Source: Dyadobacter frigoris (GTDB lineage Bacteria; Bacteroidota; Bacteroidia; Cytophagales; Spirosomataceae). From it: a DNA stretch of 64,000 nt. This document shows positions 53,301 through 61,667 of this stretch, one piece after another. The stretch is from positions 62,001 to 126,000 of the forward strand of contig NZ_SZVO01000017.1 in the NCBI RefSeq assembly GCF_005280585.1, written 5' to 3'. The notes below the pieces were generated by a model. That model worked only from the letters and a program-made list of their open reading frames with translations, had not been told where the DNA came from and did no database searches. A program made the translations under genes and the position numbers. How positions within the stretch are numbered: the stretch's first letter is position 1; each line of letters opens with the position of its first letter.

Positions 53301-53723
53301 ATGGATTTCGCTTTGGGACATAAACAAATGGATTTTCAACAGATGTGGTCGCTGGGTAGTTTTCAGGGAGAATTTAATGCAACCCAGCTTGTTAAGGATA
53401 CCTGGACACCGGAAAATCCCAATGCAAAATACCCGCGTTATACCTGGGCAGATCAGCTTAATACAAAGAATTTTGACCGGCCGAGCAGCATGTTCTGGGT
53501 GAATTCGTCTTACCTGGCTTTCCGTGAAGTCTCCCTGAGTTATACTGTTCCCTCTTCGCTGCTTCAAAAGGCGAAGATCGCCGGGCTGACTTTCACGGCT
53601 ACCGCGCAAAACCTTGGTTACATTACCAATAAAATGCTGAGCCTTCCTGAGCGGACCGGCTCGCAAAACAGTGCCTATACTATTCCTACAACCCTTATTC
53701 TTGGAGCAAATTTTACTTTTTAA
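50337..53723 (+). CDS. SusC-family TonB-dependent transporter of the sialic-acid locus
   Basis: This 1128-residue outer-membrane transporter begins with a signal peptide ending about residue 25 (LLQAQP), a carboxypeptidase-regulatory-like domain (about 28-110, TLTGKVVSDDDKQPLPNVTV), the marker LNEVVVTGYGASSRTKITSS, and a plug at about 120-225 (PLIVVDGQV, KDASATAIYGARASNGVILI). The barrel ends in ILGANFTF. Unlike the first SusC in the window it has no STN domain, consistent with control by the divergent GntR regulator rather than by a FecI/FecR pair. SusD follows with no gap. The likely cargo, sialic acid or sialo-oligosaccharide, is inferred from the downstream genes. Confidence 0.95.
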   Translation: MNLTITRFKVLFSLVCVFAAVLLQAQPVRTLTGKVVSDDDKQPLPNVTVLLKGKSVAVETSVDGMYSIQAGGADVIQFRMVGYVLQEIPVGTSEKLDIFLKPDVSSLNEVVVTGYGASSRTKITSSIAKLDSKILETGMRSNPAQALAGTIAGVRVSTATGRPGSIPTITLRGGTNFDGSGSPLIVVDGQVRASLSDINPDDIESMEVLKDASATAIYGARASNGVILITSKRGKSGSSSITFKSKTGFNFLNTPYDYLNAEDYIKWTRLGVVEAIKNGVTTSSLLNGVGPRSTGNLYKDANGTILDGNYDSRAIWSTMRLTDQNRELLSANDGWKTMKDPVKTNAAGAYDPNGTNADLIFKDFNYGDYAFKSPAISQDYNIGMNGGNEKGGYYANLGYYNEDGLSLGTFYRRLTFTLNGDYKIKSWLKSESSLSFARANWRDQTLQNGEASYWGRMLSAPPTMRGTNANGELILGRDANDGNPILNIDKYKRNNQSDKFTLGQAFKVDFSKDLFFKIGGIIMYDESVAESFNKDFRIGIMSTSNANTGWNRDRASSAVFDRTIRQTYNAILNYKKAFFGKNYIDAMVGSEYYDEANRGFSAAGKLAPTDDFQDLALTVNDANTRTIDSYHSQERIISAFGRLNYDYDGKYLASFTVRRDGYSRLIGDNQFGTFPAFSAGWLLHKEGFMVSTQKWLSFMKVRASYGKNGNIGIGTNNGIGVYELQGAYNSQTAYNGTIGFLQTGIANPNLKWEKSSTLEGGVEMGFFNNRITTNIAVYNRVTTDKIASVILPTSSGISSIRTNNGSMRNRGVELEGIFKMIEKSDFSVQIGANAAWNKNLVLKLPFNGNENNRQGGQRIYDPKSGKVIWAGGLQQGQEYGEIYGYVSDGIIRTPEDLAKYNKVDIAAGEVQYGGSAGKRVASASLISSQNLSKTTYISTQLGDMMWKDIDQNDTIDTRDMVSLGRTIPRWTGGFNTRVRWKNLSLFARMDFALGHKQMDFQQMWSLGSFQGEFNATQLVKDTWTPENPNAKYPRYTWADQLNTKNFDRPSSMFWVNSSYLAFREVSLSYTVPSSLLQKAKIAGLTFTATAQNLGYITNKMLSLPERTGSQNSAYTIPTTLILGANFTF

Positions 53724-55304
53724 ATGATGAAAAAGATCAGATTTTACCTCTGCTGGGCGCTGCTATCGGTGTTGGCGGCCAGCTGCCAGGACGCACTTGA
53801 ACTAACTCCGCAGGATTATTTCGGAGACAGTAATTTCTGGCAAAACGAAGCGCAGGTCACTAATTTCATGGTAGGCCTTCACAAACAATTCCGTGACAAC
53901 CAGTTTCAGTTCCTTCGTTTGGGAGAATTGCGCAGCGGAATTTACAGCAGCGTCGACAGGCAGGCAACCTCTCTGAACGAACTTCCAGTCATTGAGCAGC
54001 GTCTGGAAGAAACGTCTTCGGGTGTGAACAGCTGGGCAGGATTTTACGGTCCTATTTTACAGATCAATCTGTTTATCCAGAAAGTAGAGACAGTAAGTTT
54101 TCTTTCTGAAACCAGAAAAAGTTATATGCTGGGTCAGGCTTATGCGCTGCGGGCTTATTATTATTTCCATCTACTGCGTACATACGGCGGCGTTCCGCTC
54201 ATTCTGGAAGCTGATGTTTTAAGTGGAACTACGGATGCGGTGCTTCTGCGTAAGGCGCGTACGGTGGAAGCCGAGGTTCTTGCAGCCATCAAAGCAGATG
54301 TAAATAAATCCATAACGCTGTTTGGTACGCAGGCTGCCGTGACCGATAAAAGTCAGTGGTCGCCCAATGCCTCACGGATGCTCAAAGGAGAGATTTTTCT
54401 TTGGTCGGCCAAAGTTTATAATACCACTGCTGATCTTGCAGAGGCTAAATCGGCACTCAATGCTGTTATCGGTACTTCATTGCTGCCCAATTTTGCCAAT
54501 GTGTTTGCTTACAATCAGAAAAATAACAACGAGATCATTTTCGCGATCCGTTACCGGGTAGGAGAGGCCGAAATGACGGGTGTGGCGGCTTACACTTATT
54601 CTACATTTAACTTCAACGGACTGCATTATAAAGATTCTACGGCCAGCGCGGGCGTAGGGAATTTTTTGGTGGATCCACTGGTATTAGCCGCCAGCAATTC
54701 TCAGCAGGTCATTCAGCGGTATGGCTATACTTTTGAGCTTTTCCAGTCTTTTCATGTGGCCGACAGTCGAAGAAATGCTACTTTTTACGATTATTATAAG
54801 GTCAATACGGATGTAAAACCTTTCGTTGCAACCATTAAAAACACTGCGCTGGTTAAATTTCTTGGTACGATTGATGCCAACAAACGCTATTTCTCAGACG
54901 ACTGGCCTGTATACCGTGAAGCGGACAGACTTTTAATGCTTGCCGAAATCGTGAATGCAGAAGGTGGTGATCCTGCTTCCTTTATTCAACCCGTACGTGA
55001 CCGCGCCTTTGCACCAGGCAAGGATCCCAGACCCTTTGTCAGTGCAGGAAAAGATGCCAATGAACTGGCGATTTTTAATGAGCGTACCAAAGAATTCGTG
55101 CACGAAGGAAAACGCTGGTATGATCTTCGAAGAATGAAATATAGTGCTGAACCTCTTATATTTAAAAGTGCAAATCATCCTTATGGACTTTTAGATAAAA
55201 CCACACAAGCCTACCGCATTTTGTGGCCGATCGAAGCTGCCATCTGGACTAATGATCCATTGGTGAAACAAACGCCAGGATACAATACCGCAAGACCAAA
55301 TTAA
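53724..55304 (+). CDS. SusD-family lipoprotein of the sialic-acid locus
   Basis: This 526-residue surface lipoprotein pairs with the SusC directly upstream (the ATG follows the SusC stop immediately; a second ATG is the next codon). Lipobox LAASC gives Cys21. The family opening LELTPQDYFGDSNFWQNEAQ is followed by the TPR-like helices (SYMLGQAYALRAYYYFHLLRTYGG) and the C-terminal signature YREADRLLMLAEIVNAEGG with NERTKEFVHEGKRWYDLRRM. Its length is typical. It is co-transcribed with the lyase gene 30 bases downstream. Confidence 0.94.
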   Translation: MMKKIRFYLCWALLSVLAASCQDALELTPQDYFGDSNFWQNEAQVTNFMVGLHKQFRDNQFQFLRLGELRSGIYSSVDRQATSLNELPVIEQRLEETSSGVNSWAGFYGPILQINLFIQKVETVSFLSETRKSYMLGQAYALRAYYYFHLLRTYGGVPLILEADVLSGTTDAVLLRKARTVEAEVLAAIKADVNKSITLFGTQAAVTDKSQWSPNASRMLKGEIFLWSAKVYNTTADLAEAKSALNAVIGTSLLPNFANVFAYNQKNNNEIIFAIRYRVGEAEMTGVAAYTYSTFNFNGLHYKDSTASAGVGNFLVDPLVLAASNSQQVIQRYGYTFELFQSFHVADSRRNATFYDYYKVNTDVKPFVATIKNTALVKFLGTIDANKRYFSDDWPVYREADRLLMLAEIVNAEGGDPASFIQPVRDRAFAPGKDPRPFVSAGKDANELAIFNERTKEFVHEGKRWYDLRRMKYSAEPLIFKSANHPYGLLDKTTQAYRILWPIEAAIWTNDPLVKQTPGYNTARPN

Positions 55305-55334
55305 GAATCAGATTTTAATAATAATAATACATTT

Positions 55335-56276
55335 ATGAATTTACAATTAAAAGGCCTCATCGCCGCTCCGTTTACACCAATGAATCAAGGCGGTAGTCTT
55401 AACCTGGATTTGATACCGGAATACTATCAGTTTTTAAAACAAAATAACATCACTGGCGCATTCATATGTGGTTCTACGGGTGAAGGAGTTTCGCTCACGG
55501 TTTTCGAGAAAAAGCAGATTGGCGAAGCCTGGGCACAATGTGCAAAAAACGATAAAGAGTTCACCATAATGCCTTTGTTGGGCGGAACCTGCATTGCAGA
55601 TAGTATTGAGCTGGCCAAACATGCCCAACAGATCGGATTACATGCGGTTTCATTTACGAGCCCGTTTTATTTCAAGCCCGCAAACGTTGAAATGCTGGCG
55701 GAATGTATTATTGCGATCGCGGAAACGGTGCCTGAAATGCCATTCTACTATTATCATATTCCGGTATTGACAGGCGTTGGTTTCGCCATGTTTGATCTTT
55801 TAAAAGCCATCGACGGAAGAATCCCGAATTTTGCAGGAATCAAGTATACCCACGAGGACTTTATGGATTTTCAAACCTGTCTTAATTACAAAAACGGAAA
55901 ATATGATATGCTTTGGGGACGGGATGAAAACATGCTTTCAGCCCTGGCAGTTGGTGCAAAAGGTGCGGTCGGCAGTACATTCAATTATGCCGCACCACTT
56001 TATTATGATCTGATTGAAGCCTTTAACCAAAATGATATGGAAAGAGCTGGTAAGTTGCAGCAAAAATCCATTGATATGATCAGGCTTCTGGGTAAATATG
56101 GTGGCATTTCAGTTGGGAAAGCTTACATGAAACTCGTTGATTTAGATTGTGGCAAATTTCGTTTACCGGTAAAAAATATGAGCGAGACGCAGTTTGAAGC
56201 ATTCCGGGCAGATGTCGCATCACTGGATTTTGATTCTTTTAAATCAGGGCACTACACAGCGAAAACCACATTGTAA
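55335..56276 (+). CDS. nanA: N-acetylneuraminate lyase (dihydrodipicolinate synthase family)
   Basis: This 313-residue aldolase is predicted to split N-acetylneuraminate into N-acetylmannosamine and pyruvate in the cytosol. It has the carboxylate-binding motif GSTGE (46-50), the tyrosine cluster FYYYHIPVLTG (137-147) that supplies the proton-relay Tyr, and the Schiff-base Lys170 in NFAGIKYTHED. The GVGF segment just after the tyrosines fits neuraminate lyases better than dihydrodipicolinate synthases, and the neighbours (symporter-epimerase, acetylesterase, AGE epimerase, sialidase) agree. Its stop codon overlaps the next start by one base (TAATG). Confidence 0.92.
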   Translation: MNLQLKGLIAAPFTPMNQGGSLNLDLIPEYYQFLKQNNITGAFICGSTGEGVSLTVFEKKQIGEAWAQCAKNDKEFTIMPLLGGTCIADSIELAKHAQQIGLHAVSFTSPFYFKPANVEMLAECIIAIAETVPEMPFYYYHIPVLTGVGFAMFDLLKAIDGRIPNFAGIKYTHEDFMDFQTCLNYKNGKYDMLWGRDENMLSALAVGAKGAVGSTFNYAAPLYYDLIEAFNQNDMERAGKLQQKSIDMIRLLGKYGGISVGKAYMKLVDLDCGKFRLPVKNMSETQFEAFRADVASLDFDSFKSGHYTAKTTL

Positions 56277-58927
56277 TGCAGCTCAAAATCCTTATTTTCT
56301 CTTTTCTATCTTGCTTACATTTTATGTGGTTACCAACTGCGCACGCTCAGGATCAAAAGGCTAATGAAATTGTGTGGACGGATCTGACCCACTTGCCTTC
56401 ACCTGCGTCAGGGCAAAAACATCCTGGCGTGGCCGGGGCATTTACCGGCGTTCATAACGGTGTGATGATAGTGGCAGGTGGTGTTAATTTTCCAAAAGGA
56501 ATGCCCTGGGAAGGTGGGAAGAAGGCGTATCAGGATGCTATTTATGTCTTAAAGAAAAATAGTGATTCTTATGAATGGATAGCTTCTAAAACAGCTCATT
56601 TGAAAGAAAAAACAGCCTATGGTGCCAGCGTTTCAGTAACGGACGGCATTGTTTGTCTGGGTGGAGAGCAGGAAGCAGGGATGAGCAAATGTGCATTTTT
56701 AATGCAATGGGATGCCGTAAAAAATGATGTTATTTTTAAGGCATTGCCCGATATGCCGGTTGCGCTTGCCAATGCAGGGGCAACCAGTATCGGCAATGTG
56801 GTTTATTTGGCCGGAGGAGAAAGTAACGGAAAAGCATCGAATGGTTTTTTTGCATTAAACCTGTCGGAAACTAGTCCCAAGTGGCAGATTTTACCATCAC
56901 TTCAGGTTGCCATGTCCCATCCGGTGGTTGTAGCGCAAAATAATGGCAAGCATTTCAATATTTATGTGATTGGGGGCAGAAGCGCTACCGCAACCGGAAT
57001 AAGTGATTTGCATAGCAGCAATTTTAGTTATGATCCGACAGAGAGGAAATGGCAGAAACTAAGTGATATCGGTGATGGGAAAACGGTTACTACCTGGTCC
57101 GCCGGAACGGGTGTTGCCAACGGTGCTTCTTACATTGTCCTGATCGGAGGCGACAAAGGCAATGTGTTCCATCAGATCGAAACCTATAATGCCCAAATTG
57201 CAAAGGCTGAAACAGTAGAATTAAAACAAAAACTGCAAGCTGAAAAAGTAAAGTTGCTGACTTCTCACCAGGGTTTTAACAAAGATGTTTATTTGTATAA
57301 TACCATTACAGATGCCTGGGCGAAGATTGGCGAACTTGCCGGTCCTGCCCAGGTAACAACCACGGCGGTAAAATGGGGTAATGATATTTTTATTCCCAGT
57401 GGTGAAATCAGACCCGGTGTTCGCACACCAGTGATCACCAAAGGCAGCATTCAAAACAAACCGTTTTTCTCCTGGATTGATACCGCTGTTTTGGTGATTT
57501 GTTTTCTTTTAATGACGGCCGGCCGCTTTATTTTCACGGGTAAAACAAACAATACTGACGATTATTTTAAAGGTGGAGAAAGGATTCCGCAGTGGGCTGC
57601 CGGCATCAGTATATTCGGAGCCAAACTAAGCGCAATCACTTTCATGGGTATTCCGGCAAAAACCTATGGTACAGACTGGACGTATTTTTTTCTTCTCATG
57701 ACGATTATCATGGTGATGCCGCTGGTCGCAAACTATTTCATTCCTTTTTACAGAAGGCTTCATGTGACATCCGCTTACGAATACCTGGGAAAACGTTTTA
57801 ATTACGGCTCGCGCGTGATGGCTTCGGCTCTTTATGTATTGCTTCAAATTGGCCGGATGGGCATTGTGGTGTTGCTTCCAAGTATTGCGCTGACGCTGGT
57901 AACCGGCATTGATATTAATATTTGTATCATCATGATTGGTGCAATCAGTATTTTTTTTACTGTAAAAGGAGGAATCGAAGCGGTGATCTGGGTGGAGGTG
58001 ATCCAGGTTTTAATCCTCGCATCCGGCGCATTGTTTTGTCTGTTTTACCTGCCTTTTCATATCAAAGACTGGAATTCTGGAATCACTGCGATAAATAATG
58101 CTGAAAAACTGAAAGTGTTTGACTTCCGTTTTGATTTTACCGAGCCAACTTTCTGGGTGGTGGTTATCGGTGGACTGGCCATTAACCTGCTCACGTACGG
58201 AACAGATCAGACGACCGTACAAAGGTACCTGACCACCAAGTCGGAAAAAGAATCGATTAAAAGTCTGAAACTTGGAGCCTGGCTGACGTTGCCTTCTACG
58301 CTCGTGTTTTTTTCGATCGGTACATTGCTGTTTTTATTTTTCCGGGAACATCCTCAGCAGGTGAATATGGCTTTGAATGATCAGGATAATATTTTTCCCT
58401 GGTACATTGTAAGTCAGCTCCCCGCCGGATTGTCGGGGCTATTGATTGCGGGAATTTTTGCCGCAGCCATGAGCAGTACCGAAGCCAGTATGAACTCGAC
58501 TGCAACACTTCTAACAACGGATTTTTACCAGAAATTAAGACCGGAAGTAACGCCGAAGCAAACGTTGTTTTTCGCCAGAACGGCGACGCTTTTTCTGGGT
58601 ATTTTCGTTACCTGCATTGCGCTCTATATGGCTCACAAGGGGGTTTCATCGCTTTGGGATAAGTTTAATACCATTCTTGGTTTGTTTACAGGGTGTATTG
58701 GAGGCGCATTTATTTTGGGAATTTTTACCAAGAAAGCGAGTGGAAATGGTGTCATGGCAGGTATGGCAATCAGCTGCGTGACACAGATAGTCATTCAGCA
58801 GTATACCGACATTCATTTGTTGATGTACGCTTTTACCGGACTTTTAAGCTGCGTTATTTTCGGCTACATTTTCAGCTTGTTCATGCCCGCAGAACGCGAT
58901 CTCTCCGGGTTAACTATATATAAGTAA
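56276..58927 (+). CDS. kelch N-acetylneuraminate epimerase fused to Na+/solute symporter
   Basis: This 883-residue protein joins two functions. After a signal peptide ending TAHAQ (about residue 25), residues about 28-395 form a kelch propeller like NanM mutarotase (VMIVAGGVNFPKGMPWEGGKK, VVYLAGGESNG, IYVIGGRSATATG, YIVLIGGDKGN). From about residue 400 a sodium:solute symporter follows, with around 13-14 membrane helices (DDYFKGGERIPQWAAGISIFG, LTYGTDQTTVQRYLTTKS, IAGIFAAAMSSTEASMNSTA). The propeller would sit in the periplasm and deliver the correct sialic-acid anomer to the transporter. The frame is continuous with no internal stop. It overlaps the lyase and acetylesterase genes by one base on each side, so the block is tightly coupled. 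Confidence 0.92.
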   Translation: MQLKILIFSFLSCLHFMWLPTAHAQDQKANEIVWTDLTHLPSPASGQKHPGVAGAFTGVHNGVMIVAGGVNFPKGMPWEGGKKAYQDAIYVLKKNSDSYEWIASKTAHLKEKTAYGASVSVTDGIVCLGGEQEAGMSKCAFLMQWDAVKNDVIFKALPDMPVALANAGATSIGNVVYLAGGESNGKASNGFFALNLSETSPKWQILPSLQVAMSHPVVVAQNNGKHFNIYVIGGRSATATGISDLHSSNFSYDPTERKWQKLSDIGDGKTVTTWSAGTGVANGASYIVLIGGDKGNVFHQIETYNAQIAKAETVELKQKLQAEKVKLLTSHQGFNKDVYLYNTITDAWAKIGELAGPAQVTTTAVKWGNDIFIPSGEIRPGVRTPVITKGSIQNKPFFSWIDTAVLVICFLLMTAGRFIFTGKTNNTDDYFKGGERIPQWAAGISIFGAKLSAITFMGIPAKTYGTDWTYFFLLMTIIMVMPLVANYFIPFYRRLHVTSAYEYLGKRFNYGSRVMASALYVLLQIGRMGIVVLLPSIALTLVTGIDINICIIMIGAISIFFTVKGGIEAVIWVEVIQVLILASGALFCLFYLPFHIKDWNSGITAINNAEKLKVFDFRFDFTEPTFWVVVIGGLAINLLTYGTDQTTVQRYLTTKSEKESIKSLKLGAWLTLPSTLVFFSIGTLLFLFFREHPQQVNMALNDQDNIFPWYIVSQLPAGLSGLLIAGIFAAAMSSTEASMNSTATLLTTDFYQKLRPEVTPKQTLFFARTATLFLGIFVTCIALYMAHKGVSSLWDKFNTILGLFTGCIGGAFILGIFTKKASGNGVMAGMAISCVTQIVIQQYTDIHLLMYAFTGLLSCVIFGYIFSLFMPAERDLSGLTIYK

Positions 58928-60420
58928 TGGGAAAAGTCTTGCTTTATATCGCGATGTTCATTTTTTCTGCTGGTTTTGTCAGCGGACAAAATACAGGGAA
59001 TAACGCGTTGAAACTAGGTTCTGTTTTCTCGGATCATATGGTTTTACAGCGTAACAAGCCCATCGTAATTTATGGGAAAGCCAACGCTGGCGGACAAGTT
59101 AAAGTGCGTTTTTTGAACAAAACATTGATAGTGAATGCAGGAGATTTGGGGCAATGGAAAGTTGTTTTTCCGGCTTTGAAACATGGCGGGCCTTATGAAA
59201 TATTTGTTTGGGCAGAAGATCAGAAAATTGTTTTAAATGATGTTTTGATCGGTGATGTCTGGATTTGTTCGGGACAATCGAATATGGATTTTCAGCTGAA
59301 AGATTCACAAACCGGTCCGGAAGAATTGAAACAGGCAGATTTCAATTCTAACATTCGGTTGCTAAAAATGGGCGGTCTTGTTTCAACAGGTGACGTTTCC
59401 TGGGATTCGGCGACACTGACAAAAATTAATCGGTTTGAGTTTTTCTCGGGTAACTGGAAAACGCTGAATGCGGCTTCTGCGGCTACCTTTTCTGCTGTTG
59501 CTTATTATTTTGGTAAAAAGATCACAACGGAAGAAAATGTGCCGATTGGCCTTATTCAGGTCGCGTTGGGTGGCTCGCCGACCGAATCCTGGATCGATAG
59601 TAGCTTGCTCGAAGGTGATGATCAGTTTGCTGAAATGCTGAATAATTGGCAAAATTCACAGGAAGTAATGCAATGGTGCCGCGAGCGCGCCGCTGTGAAT
59701 GTAGCTAAAGCAAAGTCAGTGGTACAAAAACATCCCTATCAGCCGGGTTACAACTTTCAGGCTGGCATCGCGCCGCTGATCGATTTCCCAATTGCTGGTG
59801 TGATCTGGTATCAGGGCGAAAGTAATGTGCACAATGTGTCTTTGCACGAACGCCTTTTTGAAATGCTGGTGAAAAACTGGCGAAAAAGATGGGGTTATGA
59901 ATTTCCCTTCTATTATGTGCAACTGTCTGGTATTGACAGGCCTTCCTGGCCGGAATTCAGAGATTCTCAACGCCGCATGTTAGCGACAATTCCAAAGTCG
60001 GGTATGGCCGTAATTTATGATCTGGGAGATTCATTGAACGTGCACCCGATTCGCAAAAAGGAAGTAGGAGAGAGGCTTGCCGCTATTGCACTTCGGAACA
60101 TTTACCATAAAAATATCGTAGCAAACGGGCCAATTCCAGAAATAGCATATCAGCAGATTAGTGAAATTATACTTGATTTTTCATCTGCCAAAAAGCTTTT
60201 AACGCCGCAAAATATGCCTTTGATCGGTTTTGAAATAATTAATCATGAAGGTAAGCGGCTTCCGGCGATGGCGGTAATTAACGGAAATAAGGTAAGCATT
60301 GGGATTCCGGTCAGCGAAAAGATCAAAACCGTTTTGTATGCCTGCCAGCCTTTTACACGGGCTAATCTTTACAATGAAGCAGGACTGCCGGCTTCTACTT
60401 TTTCAATTTCTGTACAATGA
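58927..60420 (+). CDS. sialate O-acetylesterase
   Basis: This 497-residue SGNH-type esterase removes O-acetyl groups from sialic acids. A signal peptide ends about residue 20 (FVSGQ). An N-terminal beta domain (LGSVFSDHMVLQRNKPIVIY) precedes the catalytic block DVWICSGQSNMDFQL with nucleophile Ser118. VALGGSPTESWID, the block GVIWYQGESNVHN, and the late YDLGDSLNVHPIRKKEVGERLA, with the catalytic Asp-x-x-His type end, are family hallmarks. It is exported, so it acts on sialic acids outside or in the periplasm before transport. It overlaps the upstream gene by one base and is followed after 14 bases by the AGE gene. Confidence 0.92.
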   Translation: MGKVLLYIAMFIFSAGFVSGQNTGNNALKLGSVFSDHMVLQRNKPIVIYGKANAGGQVKVRFLNKTLIVNAGDLGQWKVVFPALKHGGPYEIFVWAEDQKIVLNDVLIGDVWICSGQSNMDFQLKDSQTGPEELKQADFNSNIRLLKMGGLVSTGDVSWDSATLTKINRFEFFSGNWKTLNAASAATFSAVAYYFGKKITTEENVPIGLIQVALGGSPTESWIDSSLLEGDDQFAEMLNNWQNSQEVMQWCRERAAVNVAKAKSVVQKHPYQPGYNFQAGIAPLIDFPIAGVIWYQGESNVHNVSLHERLFEMLVKNWRKRWGYEFPFYYVQLSGIDRPSWPEFRDSQRRMLATIPKSGMAVIYDLGDSLNVHPIRKKEVGERLAAIALRNIYHKNIVANGPIPEIAYQQISEIILDFSSAKKLLTPQNMPLIGFEIINHEGKRLPAMAVINGNKVSIGIPVSEKIKTVLYACQPFTRANLYNEAGLPASTFSISVQ

Positions 60421-60434
60421 AAATTTCGAAATAA

Positions 60435-61667
60435 ATGAGTTATACAAAAAATGATCTGGAAAAGCTGGGTGCTTTTTACAGTCAGCAGTTGCTGGAGGAT
60501 ACCGTTCCTTTTTGGTTCCCAAGGTCGTTGGATCCGGAGCATGGCGGGTATTTGTTGATGCGCGATCACGATGGGACGCTGCTCGATGATGATAAGGCCG
60601 TGTGGATCCAGGGCCGTGCCGCCTGGTTATTAGCAACTTTGTACAACACGGTTGAGCCTGGAAAAGAGTGGTTGGAAGGTGCCAAATCAGGTATCGACTT
60701 TCTGAACAAATATTGTTTCGATACAGACGGACGCATGTTTTTTCACGTTACAAGATTAGGGGAACCAATCCGTAAACGACGGTATTTTTTCTCGGAAACC
60801 TTTGCTGTGATCGCCAATGCAGCTTATGCAAAAGCAAGTGGTGATCAGGCAGCAGCTGAAAAAGCGCGTGAGCTGTTTGGGAAATGCATTGATTATGCGA
60901 CCGTTCCGGGGTTGTTGGAACCCAAGTTTGCTTCAACGCGGCCAGCTAAGGGAATAGGCGTTCCGATGATCCTGATGAACACCGCTCAGCAGCTTCGCGA
61001 AACTATTGGCGATCCGCGTTGTGACGGGCTTATTGAACAGTTTATCCGGGAAATCGAAACTGATTTTGTTAAAGACGATATCCAATGTGTGATGGAGCAG
61101 GTAGCTCCAGACGGCAGCATTATTGATCATATTGATGGCCGCACGCTGAATCCAGGCCATGCCATTGAAGGTGCCTGGTTTATCTTGCATGAAGCAAAAT
61201 ACCGAAATAACGATCCGCATTTAATTGAGCTTGGGTGCAAAATGCTGGATTATATGTGGGAGCGTGGCTGGGACAAAGAGTTTGGCGGTATTTTCTATTT
61301 CAGAGATGTTTATGATAGGCCCGTGCAGGAATATTGGCAGGATATGAAATTCTGGTGGCCGCATAATGAAGTAATTATTGCTACCCTTCTGGCTTATACC
61401 CTTACCGGAAATGAAAAGTACGCGAAATGGCATCAAATGGTTCATGATTATGCCTATGACCATTTTCACGACAAAAAAAACGGAGAATGGTTCGGTTATC
61501 TGCATCGCGATGGCAGCGTAGCCCAAACTGCAAAAGGCAATTTATTTAAAGGTCCTTTTCATTTGCCAAGACAGGAGTGGTATTGCGCTCAGCTTATGAA
61601 AGAGGTTACCGGAACCGGTTTTGCCAGGGATATTTTTGAAATTGAAAACAAAAGCATTGAAATATGA
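60435..61667 (+). CDS. N-acylglucosamine 2-epimerase (AGE family)
   Basis: This 410-residue (alpha/alpha)6-barrel enzyme interconverts N-acetylmannosamine and N-acetylglucosamine in the cytosol. Hallmarks are FWFPRSLDPEHGGYLLMRDH, KAVWIQGRAAWLLATLYN, the central LNPGHAIEGAWFILHEA with a catalytic His, YFRDVYDRPVQEYWQDMKFWWPHNEVIIA, and the late GPFHLPRQEWYCAQLM with a second conserved His. Use of an AGE enzyme in place of NanE is as in Bacteroides-type NanLET pathways. It takes the product of the lyase encoded upstream. The stop overlaps the sialidase start by four bases (ATGA). Confidence 0.93.
   Translation: MSYTKNDLEKLGAFYSQQLLEDTVPFWFPRSLDPEHGGYLLMRDHDGTLLDDDKAVWIQGRAAWLLATLYNTVEPGKEWLEGAKSGIDFLNKYCFDTDGRMFFHVTRLGEPIRKRRYFFSETFAVIANAAYAKASGDQAAAEKARELFGKCIDYATVPGLLEPKFASTRPAKGIGVPMILMNTAQQLRETIGDPRCDGLIEQFIREIETDFVKDDIQCVMEQVAPDGSIIDHIDGRTLNPGHAIEGAWFILHEAKYRNNDPHLIELGCKMLDYMWERGWDKEFGGIFYFRDVYDRPVQEYWQDMKFWWPHNEVIIATLLAYTLTGNEKYAKWHQMVHDYAYDHFHDKKNGEWFGYLHRDGSVAQTAKGNLFKGPFHLPRQEWYCAQLMKEVTGTGFARDIFEIENKSIEI

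Noticed and set aside
58693..58923. 76-codon frame under the symporter end
   Set aside because: It is an overlapping shadow of the symporter coding sequence with a low-plausibility composition.
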